Source: an uncultured Clostridia bacterium (GTDB lineage: Bacteria; Bacillota; Clostridia; Oscillospirales; Oscillospiraceae). Taken from it: a stretch of 33,969 nt of DNA. The stretch covers positions 1-33,969 of the forward strand of contig CALYTB010000008.1 in assembly GCA_945486035.1 (NCBI GenBank), in the 5' to 3' direction. Within the stretch, counting starts at the first letter, position 1. Each line of letters begins with the position of its first letter. The notes under the pieces were generated by a model, which saw only the letters and a program-made list of their open reading frames with translations, did no database searches and was not told the origin of the DNA. The position numbers and the translations under genes are program-made. Shown here one piece after another: positions 18,200 through 27,237 of the stretch.

Positions 18200-19303
18200 T
18201 TATTCTTCTGATTCCATTCGTTTGGTTTGGTCAAACTGCTCCCTGGCTTTTTTCGCGGCAGCCATCAGGCTTTTGAGTTCACCGGACAGGAGCTTCCGGA
18301 TGCCATCATCGCTGCTCACTGCCCGAATGTACCGGCGGATATTTCTCGGGTGAAAAATATCCGCCGCGGTTTTCACATCCCCGCTGTTAAGCAACGCGTA
18401 CAGCGTATCCACGACCTGGTTTCGTTCCTCAACCGTCATCTGGTTTGCCCAGTTCTTAATGGTGAGGTTCAGGAATCGGGAATCCACAGTAATCTCTTCC
18501 ATAGGAACAAAGCTCTTTCCCACCACTTCCCAGGAGTAGATTTCATGCTGCAGGATGCTGACCTGATTGCTTCTGATGATGGTGTAGGGCTCCTCATGCT
18601 CCAGAAGCATCCCAATCACCGAAGACTGGGGCACAAATGTTCTGATTCTGGGCACAATTTCCCGGTAGCCTTGATCTCCCATCAGAAACTCCGAAAACCC
18701 GGGACCGTCGTTGTTGTATACCTCAACAATTCGCTGCTGAACCTCCTGGGGGCTTCTCGCCGCACCGAACACCGCCAGGTTACCGCCCTTGGAATGTCCG
18801 CAGATCCGCATGGACATGCTGCATTGCCGGGCAAAGCCTTCGATGTATTGCTGAGCCAGCTTCTGGGAGGGAATGACCTCCTGGAAGCTCATGTTAAAGT
18901 CCTCTTTCCAGCCCACCAGAGTTTCATCCGTTCCCCGGAAGGCAAGGAAAGCGCTCCCGTCATCCAGCAGGAAGCTCATGGCCGCGAACTGGGTTTCCTC
19001 CTCAGGAATATACCGATCCGTATATCCGCAGATTTTGGATAAACCAAACCGAATGCTCTGGCCTGCCGTGCGAAGCAGTTCCAGGTCATTCTTCGTTCTG
19101 ATCCGTCCAGCGTAGTCTTCCCGTTCCAAAAAAGCATTGGCAGCCTCTCGAAGCGTCACAGGCTCCTCCGGTTTTTCTTCCACCTCCCCTCCATAACGGA
19201 TATACGCCAGCGCGGAAAAAATCAATGCATCCACCTCATTGGGACCATCCTGAGAAAAGGTCAAATCTCCCCGCCATTTTATATAATCCAGTACATTGGT
19301 CAC
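18200..19303 (-). CDS. DUF2974/Mbeg1-like lipase-fold protein
   Basis: TNVLDYIKWRGDLTF N-terminus, FLAFRGTDETLVGWKEDFNM, GHSKGGNLAVF. GTG at 19303 with AGGAGG 8 nt upstream; ORF-track start at 19477 extends into a repeat. Confidence 0.85.
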   Translation of the reverse strand: MTNVLDYIKWRGDLTFSQDGPNEVDALIFSALAYIRYGGEVEEKPEEPVTLREAANAFLEREDYAGRIRTKNDLELLRTAGQSIRFGLSKICGYTDRYIPEEETQFAAMSFLLDDGSAFLAFRGTDETLVGWKEDFNMSFQEVIPSQKLAQQYIEGFARQCSMSMRICGHSKGGNLAVFGAARSPQEVQQRIVEVYNNDGPGFSEFLMGDQGYREIVPRIRTFVPQSSVIGMLLEHEEPYTIIRSNQVSILQHEIYSWEVVGKSFVPMEEITVDSRFLNLTIKNWANQMTVEERNQVVDTLYALLNSGDVKTAADIFHPRNIRRYIRAVSSDDGIRKLLSGELKSLMAAAKKAREQFDQTKRMESEE

Positions 19304-19384
19304 AACCCATTCCTCCTTTTCGGAATACTCTATCATGAAAATATGTATTTTTCTACCGATTCCTGAAAATTCAAGAAAAAGTAT

Positions 19385-19660
19385 ATTCGCCAACTCAACA
19401 AACGGTAAAGTGTTGTTTACAGCGATGTGCCCCAGATTACCTGTCATTGCGAACCAGCGCGCCGGCTTCAGTGGCAATCCCCCGGTTAGAGGGAAAATGT
19501 ATCGACAATTGCCCTACAGGAAGGGGAACATTGTGATTTTTGGTGGTAATTGTTAGCCGGTTCCATTCAACCGGGGGATTGCCACGGAAGTCCTGCGCAC
19601 TGGCTCGCAATGACAGCAAAATCGTATAAACAACAATTTGTGGCACTGATACGTTATCCA
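19385..19660. repeat. Modular intergenic repeat R1 (outer ends + 176-bp type-I core)
   Basis: Left end CAACTCAACAAACGGTAAAGTGTTGTTTACA, core 19441-19616 (CTGTCATTGCGAACCAGCGCGC...GCGCACTGGCTCGCAATGACAG), right end TAAACAACAATTTGTGGC. Confidence 0.85.
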
Positions 19661-19729
19661 TTTATTCATCTTCGCAATTAATGTTTCGGAAAATGTCCCG
19701 CGGAATGATCAGCCACAGTATACTCTGTG

Positions 19730-19758
19730 TTGACTTTTTTCTCTCCAAATCGTACAAT
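19730..19758 (+). promoter_or_regulatory. Putative sigma-A promoter for HD hydrolase
   Basis: TTGACT (19730-19735), 17 bp, TACAAT (19753-19758). Confidence 0.6.
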
Positions 19759-19787
19759 AGAGAAAATTCTGTTTTGGAGGGAAACCC

Positions 19788-20378
19788 ATGAACCTGACCG
19801 TCACCCGGCAGCAGGCCCTGGAGCTGCTGCGCAAATACAATAAAGAACCTTTCCACATTCTCCATGCTCTTACGGTGGAAGGTGTCATGCGCTGGTACGC
19901 AAACGAACTTGGCTTCAGCCAGGATGCGGATTTCTGGGCCCTGTGCGGACTGCTCCACGACGTGGATTTTGAAAACTACCCGGAGCAGCACTGCAAAAAG
20001 GCCCCGGAGCTCCTTGCGGAAATCAATGCCGGCGATGAAATGATTCATGCCATCTGCTCCCATGGTTTTGGGCTCTGCTGCGATGTGGAGCCGGTTCACC
20101 AGATGGAGAAGGTCATGTTCGCCGTGGACGAGCTGACGGGCCTCATCGGTGCCGCCGCCCGGATGCGCCCCAGCAAGAGCGTCATGGACATGGAGCTTTC
20201 CAGTCTGAAGAAGAAGTTCAAGGATAAGAAGTTCGCCGCAGGCTGCTCCCGGGAGGTCATCCAGGACGGCGCGGCCCGGCTGGGCTGGAGCCTGGATGAG
20301 GTACTGGAAAAGACCATCCTTGCCATGCGCAGCTGTGAAGCCTCCGTCGCCCAGGAATGCGCCGCCCTCTGCGGTTGA
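19788..20378 (+). CDS. HD domain-containing hydrolase
   Basis: HALTVEGVMRWYA, GLLHDVDFENYPEQH, AICSHGFG, AVDELTGLIGA. RBS TTGGAGGG. Confidence 0.88.
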   Translation: MNLTVTRQQALELLRKYNKEPFHILHALTVEGVMRWYANELGFSQDADFWALCGLLHDVDFENYPEQHCKKAPELLAEINAGDEMIHAICSHGFGLCCDVEPVHQMEKVMFAVDELTGLIGAAARMRPSKSVMDMELSSLKKKFKDKKFAAGCSREVIQDGAARLGWSLDEVLEKTILAMRSCEASVAQECAALCG

Positions 20379-20384
20379 TCTGAA

Positions 20385-20631
20385 TATAATTATGTGCTTA
20401 TCGGCTTAACTCAGCAAAACGACAAATTGTTATCAACCGCGCTTTCCTGTAGGGTGCGGTCATGACCGCACTGCTCACGTTCGATGTGGAAAATGTTGGG
20501 TTTAACCGCAAAACGATACCGCTCTATCCCGTAAGGTTTTCGGGGCGGTCATGACCGCCCCCTACAGAGGCCAGAGAAAACAACAAATGTTCTGAGAAGC
20601 TGAGGAAAGCCAATAAGAACATAAAACTATA
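20385..20631. repeat. Modular intergenic repeat R2 (outer ends + type-II core)
   Basis: ATGTGCTTATCGGCTTAACTCAGCAAAACGACAAATTGTT ... CTGTAGGGTGCGGTCATGACCGCA ... GGGGCGGTCATGACCGCCCCCTACAG ... AAACAACAAATGTTCTGAGAAGCTGAGGAAAGCCAATAAGAACAT. Confidence 0.85.
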
Positions 20632-20669
20632 ATCCCCCCGATGACCTGGCAGGTTATCCGGGGGGATTA
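20630..20669 (-). terminator. Terminator of malY/patB-like gene
   Basis: TAATCCCCCCG...CGGGGGGATTA. Confidence 0.75.
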
Positions 20670-20671
20670 CA

Positions 20672-21838
20672 TTATTGTGCCTTCCAGGCCTCGATTCCTT
20701 CCTTCAGTCTGGAAAGCCCGTCCACCAGAACAGACCGGGGGCAGGCTGCATTCAGTCTCAGAAAGCACCCGCCATCCCCGCCAAAAGGATTCCCGGCAGA
20801 GAGGTAAAGCCCGGTTTTTTTGCGGATAAACTCTGCTGCATCCTCTGCGGAAGTCTCCCCGCTTCCCAGGTTCACCCACAGCAGGTAGGTAGCCTCCGAA
20901 GGAACCACATGAAGCCCGGGCAGCTCCCGCCTCACAAAATCCTTTACAAGGGTCTTGTTATCCTCAAGGTAAGCCCGGAGGGCATCCAGCCAATCTCCGC
21001 CCTTGGTAAAGGCAGCGATGGCTGCATCCACCGCGAAGGCGTTGGGCTCCGCAACCTCATCCGTGTTCAGCCCCCGCCATACCTTGTGCCGCAGAACAGG
21101 GTTGGGAACACAGACGGCAGCGGTCTGGAGCCCCGCGATGTTGAAGGCCTTGGTAGGCGCGATACAGGTGATGCTGTTGTCCCGGCAATCCTCCGATACC
21201 GAGGCAAAGGGTACATAATCCCGGCCGGGAGCCGTCAGGTCGCAGTGGATCTCATCGGAAATCACCACCACATGGTGCTTCCGACAAAGCGCGCCGATCC
21301 GCTCCAGGGTTTCCCGGTCCCAGATTTTCCCGATGGGATTATGGGGGTTGCACAGAAGCATCAGTGTTGTTTGGGGGTCGGCCAGCTTCCGCTCCAGGTC
21401 CTCAAAATCAATCCGGTATTCCGTCCCGTCGTAGACGAGCCTGCTTTCCAGCGCCTGGCGGCCGTTGTTCAGAATGGAATTGAAGAAGATGTTGTAAACC
21501 GGTGTCATCAGAAGAACCTTTTCCGCAGGTGTTGTCAGCTTTCTCACCATACTGGAAATCGCAGGCACCACACCTGTGCAGAAGATCAGCCAATCACGCT
21601 CCATAGAAAAGCCATGTCGGTCTCGCCACCAAGAGATATAGGCTTCATACCACCCATCCGGCACAATGGAATAGCCGAATACGCCATGCTCCGCCCGGGC
21701 CCGGATAGCCTCCCGGACAGCGGGAGCAGTCCGGAAGTCCATATCCGCCACCCACATGGGAAGTTCTCCCTCCGCCACATCCCATTTCAGGGAACCGGTA
21801 TTTCGTCTGTCCACCGGCCGGTCAAAACAAAAATCCAT
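20672..21838 (-). CDS. MalY/PatB-type PLP-dependent C-S lyase / aminotransferase
   Basis: LPMWVADMDFRTAPAVREAI, LLCNPHNPIGKIW, ISDEIHCDLT, APTKAFNIAGLQ. ATG at 21838 preceded by AGGAGGAAACAGG. Confidence 0.92.
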   Translation of the reverse strand: MDFCFDRPVDRRNTGSLKWDVAEGELPMWVADMDFRTAPAVREAIRARAEHGVFGYSIVPDGWYEAYISWWRDRHGFSMERDWLIFCTGVVPAISSMVRKLTTPAEKVLLMTPVYNIFFNSILNNGRQALESRLVYDGTEYRIDFEDLERKLADPQTTLMLLCNPHNPIGKIWDRETLERIGALCRKHHVVVISDEIHCDLTAPGRDYVPFASVSEDCRDNSITCIAPTKAFNIAGLQTAAVCVPNPVLRHKVWRGLNTDEVAEPNAFAVDAAIAAFTKGGDWLDALRAYLEDNKTLVKDFVRRELPGLHVVPSEATYLLWVNLGSGETSAEDAAEFIRKKTGLYLSAGNPFGGDGGCFLRLNAACPRSVLVDGLSRLKEGIEAWKAQ

Positions 21839-21860
21839 CCTGTTTCCTCCTGTACAGCAA

Positions 21861-22733
21861 TCAGACACCGGGATTCCGGGAGCTTCTGCAAAGCACCCTG
21901 GGGCACTGGATCAGGGTCTTCGAGAGATCCACCCTGTCCTCCTGGAGAATCAGCTCCCCGATTTCCTCTGCGCGGATGATGCCGCCGGCGGGATTCAGCA
22001 CACTGTCCACCCTGCTTACAATATCCGCGTCCACCGTGGAGTATTCAAAAGCCAGGGTGGTATTCAGCAGGCGGCAGTTTTTCAGCACCAGGTTTTCAAT
22101 GTAGCACATACCCTGCAGGCTTTCGATGGTGCAGTTCACCAGTGTCAGATTCCTGGAATTCCAGCCAAGATACTCCCCGGAGAGGAAGGAATCATAAACC
22201 GTCACATTCTCACTGTTCCAGAACGCGTCCTTGCTCAGAAGTCTGGAATTGTGAACTTCCACGTTTTTTACCCCGTCAAAGGAGTAATTTCCGTAGAGCG
22301 TCAGATCCCGCACAGCCATATCCCGGCAGTTCATGGCAAAGTAATCGCCCTTGGCGGTAACATGCTCCATGGTCACCCTCTCGCAGTTCCAGAGGGTTTC
22401 CGCGGCGTTGGAAAAGGAGACATTGCGTAGTGTCACATCCTTGCAGCGCCGGAAATTCTTGGGTGCTTCAATGGCGCAGTCCTCCACGGCAATCCGCTCT
22501 GTATACCAAACGCCCGCCCGGCCCATTTCAAACCAGGCGCTGTCCCGGACGGTAATATCCTTTGCGTACCACAAGGGGTATTTCCACTTGAACATGCTCC
22601 CCTCCAGGGAAATGTTCCGACTTTCCTTCAGCGGCGACTCCCCATCGTCAAATATGGTATTCGTAATCTGAAGCTCCCGCCCCTGAAACAGCGCGCGTTC
22701 ACCGGTTAGGTATGCCTGCTTGATCTCATTCAT
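21861..22733 (-). CDS. DUF3737 family protein (repetitive right-handed beta-helix-like)
   Basis: FQGRELQITNTIFDDGESPLKESRNISLEGSMFKWKYPLWYAKDITVRDSAWFEMGRAGVWYT; repeated short N/V/C ladders. Start MNEIKQAYLTGERALF. Confidence 0.88.
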   Translation of the reverse strand: MNEIKQAYLTGERALFQGRELQITNTIFDDGESPLKESRNISLEGSMFKWKYPLWYAKDITVRDSAWFEMGRAGVWYTERIAVEDCAIEAPKNFRRCKDVTLRNVSFSNAAETLWNCERVTMEHVTAKGDYFAMNCRDMAVRDLTLYGNYSFDGVKNVEVHNSRLLSKDAFWNSENVTVYDSFLSGEYLGWNSRNLTLVNCTIESLQGMCYIENLVLKNCRLLNTTLAFEYSTVDADIVSRVDSVLNPAGGIIRAEEIGELILQEDRVDLSKTLIQCPRVLCRSSRNPGV

Positions 22734-22860
22734 GATCTTTGCTCCTTTTTTCTGTTTCGCCGCATCAAACGGCTTTCTCATGTTGCATCCCATTATACAG
22801 TATTCCGTCAAGAATATCAAATACCCACACAGCATTTTTCCGAAATATTTCTCCGCCCCA

Positions 22861-23167
22861 GCTTAACGGAACAGAAAATTGTTGTTTACAGTTTTCAAAC
22901 GCACTTCGTCCTTACTGTAGGGGAGCCATTCATGGCTCCCGTAGAGCAGTACGTTTTTGCCGAAGTGCGGAGCAATATCGGAAGATTTCACTGCTGGGAG
23001 TGGTGAAATGCGCAGCGAATCAGAATTACAATGATTGCCAGTGGCGATCATTCCATAATTCAAATGAATGGCTCCCCTACAGCAGGATTTAGGCGTTTTT
23101 GATCATTCTGAAATGGTACCAAAATTGTCAATTGTTAATTGTCAATTCAAAACAACAATTTATCATT
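22861..23167. repeat. Modular intergenic repeat R3 (outer ends + type-III core)
   Basis: AAATTGTTGTTTACAGTTTTCAAACGCACTTCGTCCTTACTGTAGGGGAGCCATTCATGGCTCCC ... GAATGGCTCCCCTACAGCAGG ... CAAAACAACAATTTATC. Confidence 0.75.
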
Positions 23168-23217
23168 GCTCTGTTATTCTGATATTCTTTTCCGAATCGT
23201 CACAGTTTTTCATATTA

Positions 23218-23381
23218 GGGAAGCTCTGATTAAATCGGCAAGAGCTGACAGCGAGAGATTTTGCTTCCTCAGAAAGTTTGGAAAATCGAGGAATACTGTA
23301 TGTATTTCCGATTTTCCAAACTGCACTGAGGGAGCAAAAGATCCGCTGCTCAGCCGTAGACGATTTATTCAGAGGTTCCTT
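23218..23381. repeat. About 164-bp long imperfect palindrome
   Basis: GGAAGCTCTGATTAAATCG pairs with CGATTTATTCAGAGGTTCC (17/19); AGTTTGGAAAATCG (23275-23288) pairs perfectly with CGATTTTCCAAACT (23309-23322); GATTTTGCTTCCTCAG pairs with CTGAGGGAGCAAAAGATC. Confidence 0.8.
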
Positions 23382-23384
23382 AGA

Positions 23385-23424
23385 ATACAGCGCTTCCGGG
23401 CAGCCTGCCGCGGAAGCGCTGTAT
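23385..23424 (-). terminator. GC-rich hairpin downstream of glutamine synthetase
   Basis: ATACAGCGCTTCCG-...-CGGAAGCGCTGTAT; weak U-tract. Confidence 0.5.
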
Positions 23425-23432
23425 CACAAAGA

Positions 23433-25517
23433 TCAATAGAACAACAGATCGGAATATGTCGGATAGGGCCAGCAGCTCTTGTCCGTCAGCTCCTCCAGCG
23501 CATCGGCCTCCGCACGGACCGTCTGCATAGCCGGGATTACACGGTTACGGTATCCGGCGGCAGCAGCCTGAACCTCCTTTGGAAGCACAGCCAACGCTTT
23601 TTTCAGGACTTCTACCGCATCCCACAGCTTCTCCGTATGGGCGGAAAGCTGCCGGATCAGGGCTGTTTCTCCCTTACAGGATACACCCACATCCTGCTTC
23701 AGCTTTACGGTTTCGCACAGCACCTTGGAATATCGGATGGCCGCAGGCAGAATTTGATGAACAGCCATGTCCACCATGGTTCTCGCCTCGATGTTCACCA
23801 TTTTGTTGTAGGATTCCAAATGAATGGCAAACCGGGCACGGAATTCGTTTTCCGTAAAAATTCCATGCCGAACCACCAGATCAATGTTTTTGGGGCTAAC
23901 GTAGGTGGGCAGCGCTTCCGCGGTGGAGGGCAGATTGCTCAGGCCTCTGCGGGCTGCCTCTTCTTTCCAGGCATCGGAATAGCCATTGCCCTCAAAAATG
24001 ATTCGTCTGTGCTCCGTAAACGCTCTGGATACGATGGTCTGAAGGGTTCCCTCAAAATCCTCCGCTTTCTCCAGACTGTCGGCAAATCGGCTGAGCTGCT
24101 CTGCCATGATGGTATTCAGGGCAATGTTCGGCCCCGCGATGGACTGGGAAGACCCCAACATTCTCAGCTCAAATTTGTTTCCGGTAAATGCCAGGGGGCT
24201 GGTTCGGTTGCGGTCCGTGGTATCCTTGGGAATGGCAGGCAGCACATCCACACCGATTCGCAGCAGGCTCTTTTCAGGATCCTTGTAATTCGTTCCTTGG
24301 ATGATGGAATCCACCACCGCGCTCAGTTCATCTCCCAGGAAAATGGACACGATGGCAGGGGGCGCTTCCCCGCCGCCCAAACGATGGTCATTTCCCGCGG
24401 AGGCTACGGTGCACCGCAGAAAATCCTGATATTCATCCACCCCCTGGATAAATGCGGCCAGGAAAACCAGGAATCGGGCATTCTGCCTGGGCGTTTTCCC
24501 CGGGCTGAACAGATTCTTTCCTGTGTCTGTGGAAAGGGACCAGTTGTTGTGCTTGCCGGAGCCGTTCACCCCGGCGAAGGGCTTCTCGTGGAGAAGGCAC
24601 ACCAGATTGTGCTTGGCGGCGCACTTCTTCATAATTTCCATAATCAGCTGATTATCGTCGCAGGCAGTATTGGCATCCGTGTAGATGGGAGCCAGCTCAT
24701 GCTGACAGGGCGCGCCTTCATTGTGCTTGGTCTTGCTCAGGATGCCAAGCCTCCACAGCTGCTCGTCCAGGTCTTTCATGAAGGAGGATACCCGGGTCCG
24801 AATGGTTCCGAAATAGTGATCGTCCAGCTCCTGACCCTTTGGCGGCTGGGCGCCGAAGAGGGTTCTTCCCGTAAGGCGAAGATCCTCCCGCTGGGCATAG
24901 AGATCTTTCGGCAGCAGAAAATACTCCTGCTCCGCACCGACGCAGGGAATCACCCTACGGGTTTCCTCGTCCCCAAACAGGCGCAGGATTCGAACGGCCT
25001 CTCTGGAAACCTCCTCCATGGAACGAAGCAGCGGTGTTTTCTTGTCCAGCGATTCCCCATTGTAGGAAAAGAAACAGGTGGGAATGTACAAACTGCCGTC
25101 CTTCACAAAAGCGCAGGAGGTAGGATCCCAGGCCGTATACCCCCGGGCCTCAAAGGTAGCCCGAAGTCCACCCGACGGGAACGAACTGGCATCCGGCTCT
25201 CCGCGAACCAGTTCCTTACCGGAGAACTCCATAATCACCCGGCCGTCCCCGGTGGGACTGATGAAGGAATCGTGCTTTTCCGCGGTGATTCCCGTCATAG
25301 GCTGGAACCAGTGGGTGTAGTGCGTCGCGCCCTTTTCAATTGCCCAAACCTTCATGGCCTCGGCAATTTCATTGGCGGTATCCAGCGGAAGCTGAGAACC
25401 GTTAATTTTGCAGTCCTTCCAAGCAAGAAAAATGCGCTGGGGGAGTCTTTCCTGCATAACCGACTCATTGAAAACGTCGCTTCCAAAGATTTCGGGCACA
25501 TTCAAAAATTCACCCAT
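23433..25517 (-). CDS. glnN: Glutamine synthetase type III
   Basis: 694 aa; GTHYTHWFQPMTG-like ATHYTHWFQPMTGITAEKHDSF, GAEQEYFLLP, GVNGSGKHNNWSLSTDTGKNL, RLGGGEAPPAIVSIFLG, NRTSPLAFTGNKFELR. Confidence 0.95.
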   Translation of the reverse strand: MGEFLNVPEIFGSDVFNESVMQERLPQRIFLAWKDCKINGSQLPLDTANEIAEAMKVWAIEKGATHYTHWFQPMTGITAEKHDSFISPTGDGRVIMEFSGKELVRGEPDASSFPSGGLRATFEARGYTAWDPTSCAFVKDGSLYIPTCFFSYNGESLDKKTPLLRSMEEVSREAVRILRLFGDEETRRVIPCVGAEQEYFLLPKDLYAQREDLRLTGRTLFGAQPPKGQELDDHYFGTIRTRVSSFMKDLDEQLWRLGILSKTKHNEGAPCQHELAPIYTDANTACDDNQLIMEIMKKCAAKHNLVCLLHEKPFAGVNGSGKHNNWSLSTDTGKNLFSPGKTPRQNARFLVFLAAFIQGVDEYQDFLRCTVASAGNDHRLGGGEAPPAIVSIFLGDELSAVVDSIIQGTNYKDPEKSLLRIGVDVLPAIPKDTTDRNRTSPLAFTGNKFELRMLGSSQSIAGPNIALNTIMAEQLSRFADSLEKAEDFEGTLQTIVSRAFTEHRRIIFEGNGYSDAWKEEAARRGLSNLPSTAEALPTYVSPKNIDLVVRHGIFTENEFRARFAIHLESYNKMVNIEARTMVDMAVHQILPAAIRYSKVLCETVKLKQDVGVSCKGETALIRQLSAHTEKLWDAVEVLKKALAVLPKEVQAAAAGYRNRVIPAMQTVRAEADALEELTDKSCWPYPTYSDLLFY

Positions 25518-25765
25518 TCCCTTACGTCCTTTCCCATAAATCCCACAAACCGGCAACATATACACGTCTTTTTGTGGATGTTTGAAAAAATATACCGGAA
25601 TAATCCAAGGAATTACCCACATTACGGTATGATTGTATTCTACCTCCTTCTAAAATGCAAGCAGTGAAACTGTTCAAAAAAAGCACCCGGTAATAATTGG
25701 TTTTGTATATTTCTCCGAATTATTCAAATATGTTTTCCTGAAATGAATTATCCGACAATAAAAAC

Positions 25766-25794
25766 TTGCATTTTGCTTCCATAAAGCGTATAAT
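25766..25794 (+). promoter_or_regulatory. Putative sigma-A promoter
   Basis: TTGCAT (25766-25771), 17 bp, TATAAT (25789-25794). Confidence 0.6.
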
Positions 25795-25826
25795 AGGCCC
25801 ATCAAACATGACAAAACCCCGAAAGG

Positions 25827-27113
25827 ATGATGGATGTGACCCCCTATTCTTGCATGAGCAAATCCGAATTGGAGCAGCAGTACGCTGCTGTGCTGGAATC
25901 CTACCGCCGCTGTCAGGCCCAGGGGCTGAAGCTGAATATGGCCCGTGGAAAGCCCGCCAAGGCTCAGCTGGATCTGGTCAGCGGTATTTTGACAACTCTG
26001 CAGACTCCCGAGGACTGCTTCGACGGGGATATTGACTCCCGAAACTACGGCGAACTGGCGGGGCTTCCCTGCGCCCGGGTCTATTGGGCAGATGTGCTTG
26101 GCTGCAAGCCGGAGGAGATTTTTGTGGGAGGCGCCGCCTCTCTGAATATGATGTGCGACATTGTATCCCGTGCCTTCACTCATGGCCTGCTCCACAGTGA
26201 TCGCCCCTGGTGCCGGGAGGAGAAGGTCAAGTTCCTCTGCCCCTCCCCCGGCTATGACCGGCATTTCCAGATCGGTCAGTTTTACGGCGCGGAATTGATT
26301 ACCATTCCCATGACCCCCACGGGCCCGGACATGGACATGATTGAAGAATATGTCAAAGATCCCGCTGTGAAAATGGTTTGGGTCGTCCCCAAGTATTCCA
26401 ACCCCGACGGAATCATCTTCAGTGACGAAACCATCCGCCGTTTTGCGAATCTGAAGCCTGCCGCACCGGATTTTGCTATCATCTGGGACAACGCCTATTC
26501 CGTCCACGAATTTGAGGGCGAGTACGTGCCTTTCCCCGACATCATCTCCATGTGTCGGGACGCCGGCAACCCGGATATGGTTTATGAATTCGCTTCCACC
26601 TCCAAGATCACCTTTGCTGGCGGCGGCATCAGCTGCATGGCCGCCTCCGCAGCCAATATTCAGTATTTCACAGGAATCTTCGGCGTTCAGATGATTTCCT
26701 ATGATAAGGTAAATCAGATCCGTCATGTGAAGTTTTTGAAGGATAAGGCTCACACGCTGGAAATTATGAAACTCCATGCCTCCATCATGGCGCCCAAATT
26801 CCGGGTGGTGTCGGAGTATCTGAACCGGGAAATCGCACCCCTGGGTTTTGCGCATTGGGTAGATCCCAAAGGCGGCTACTTCGTCAGCCTGAACACCATG
26901 CCCGGAACCGCCAAGCGGACCTGGCAGCTTTGCAAGGAGGCCGGCGTTGTCCTGACCAACGCCGGTGCCACCTTCCCCTATGGCATCGACCCCAACGATT
27001 CCAACCTTCGCATTGCCCCCAGCCTCCCTCCCGTGGAGGAGCTGGAGAAGGCCATGGAAGTTCTGTGCATCAGCCTGAAGCTTGCCGCCTTGGAAAAGCT
27101 TCTGAATCCGTAA
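25827..27113 (+). CDS. Class I/II-fold PLP-dependent aminotransferase
   Basis: LNMARGKPAKAQLDL, DIDSRNYGELAGLPCARVYWADVLG, VPKYSNPDGI, FASTSKITFAGGGISCMAAS. Confidence 0.9.
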   Translation: MMDVTPYSCMSKSELEQQYAAVLESYRRCQAQGLKLNMARGKPAKAQLDLVSGILTTLQTPEDCFDGDIDSRNYGELAGLPCARVYWADVLGCKPEEIFVGGAASLNMMCDIVSRAFTHGLLHSDRPWCREEKVKFLCPSPGYDRHFQIGQFYGAELITIPMTPTGPDMDMIEEYVKDPAVKMVWVVPKYSNPDGIIFSDETIRRFANLKPAAPDFAIIWDNAYSVHEFEGEYVPFPDIISMCRDAGNPDMVYEFASTSKITFAGGGISCMAASAANIQYFTGIFGVQMISYDKVNQIRHVKFLKDKAHTLEIMKLHASIMAPKFRVVSEYLNREIAPLGFAHWVDPKGGYFVSLNTMPGTAKRTWQLCKEAGVVLTNAGATFPYGIDPNDSNLRIAPSLPPVEELEKAMEVLCISLKLAALEKLLNP

Positions 27114-27118
27114 GCCAG

Positions 27119-27153
27119 CATCGCACCGGTTGAAAACCGGTGCGATTTTGTCA
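27119..27153 (+). terminator. Rho-independent terminator
   Basis: ATCGCACCGGTT-gaaa-AACCGGTGCGATTTTGTC. Confidence 0.85.
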
Positions 27154-27171
27154 AATTGTGAAAAAACGCTC

Positions 27172-27200
27172 TTTCATTTTTTCTTTCTTTATGCTATACT
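27172..27200 (+). promoter_or_regulatory. Putative promoter of GH2 gene
   Basis: TTTCAT (27172-27177), 17 bp, TATACT (27195-27200). Confidence 0.4.
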
Positions 27201-27237
27201 GACTAAGTACACTAATAAGGATAGGAGCGTGTCTCTA

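Noticed and set aside
19441-19616. CRISPR or IS element interpretation of the repeats
   Set aside because: No regularly spaced direct repeats with spacers, no cas genes, and no transposase ORF within or next to the elements.
19437-19661. 74-aa minus ORF (LSLRASAQDFRGNPPVEW...)
   Set aside because: Translation of repeat R1; no RBS or independent coding support.
20630-20669. Third CCCCCC/GGGGGG metal operator
   Set aside because: TAATCCCCCCG...CGGGGGGATTA has an 18-nt loop and sits right at a gene 3' end, so a terminator is the simpler reading. It is also a caution for the two operator proposals.
22863-23063. 66-aa minus ORF (SPLPAVKSSDIAPHFGKNVLLYGSHEWLPY...)
   Set aside because: Inside repeat R3; likely a spurious repeat-derived ORF.
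23139-25667. 842-aa plus ORF
   Set aside because: Antisense to glutamine synthetase III, whose minus frame has clear catalytic motifs.
25674-26855. 393-aa minus ORF
   Set aside because: Antisense to the aminotransferase at 25827-27113, which has promoter, motifs and terminator.
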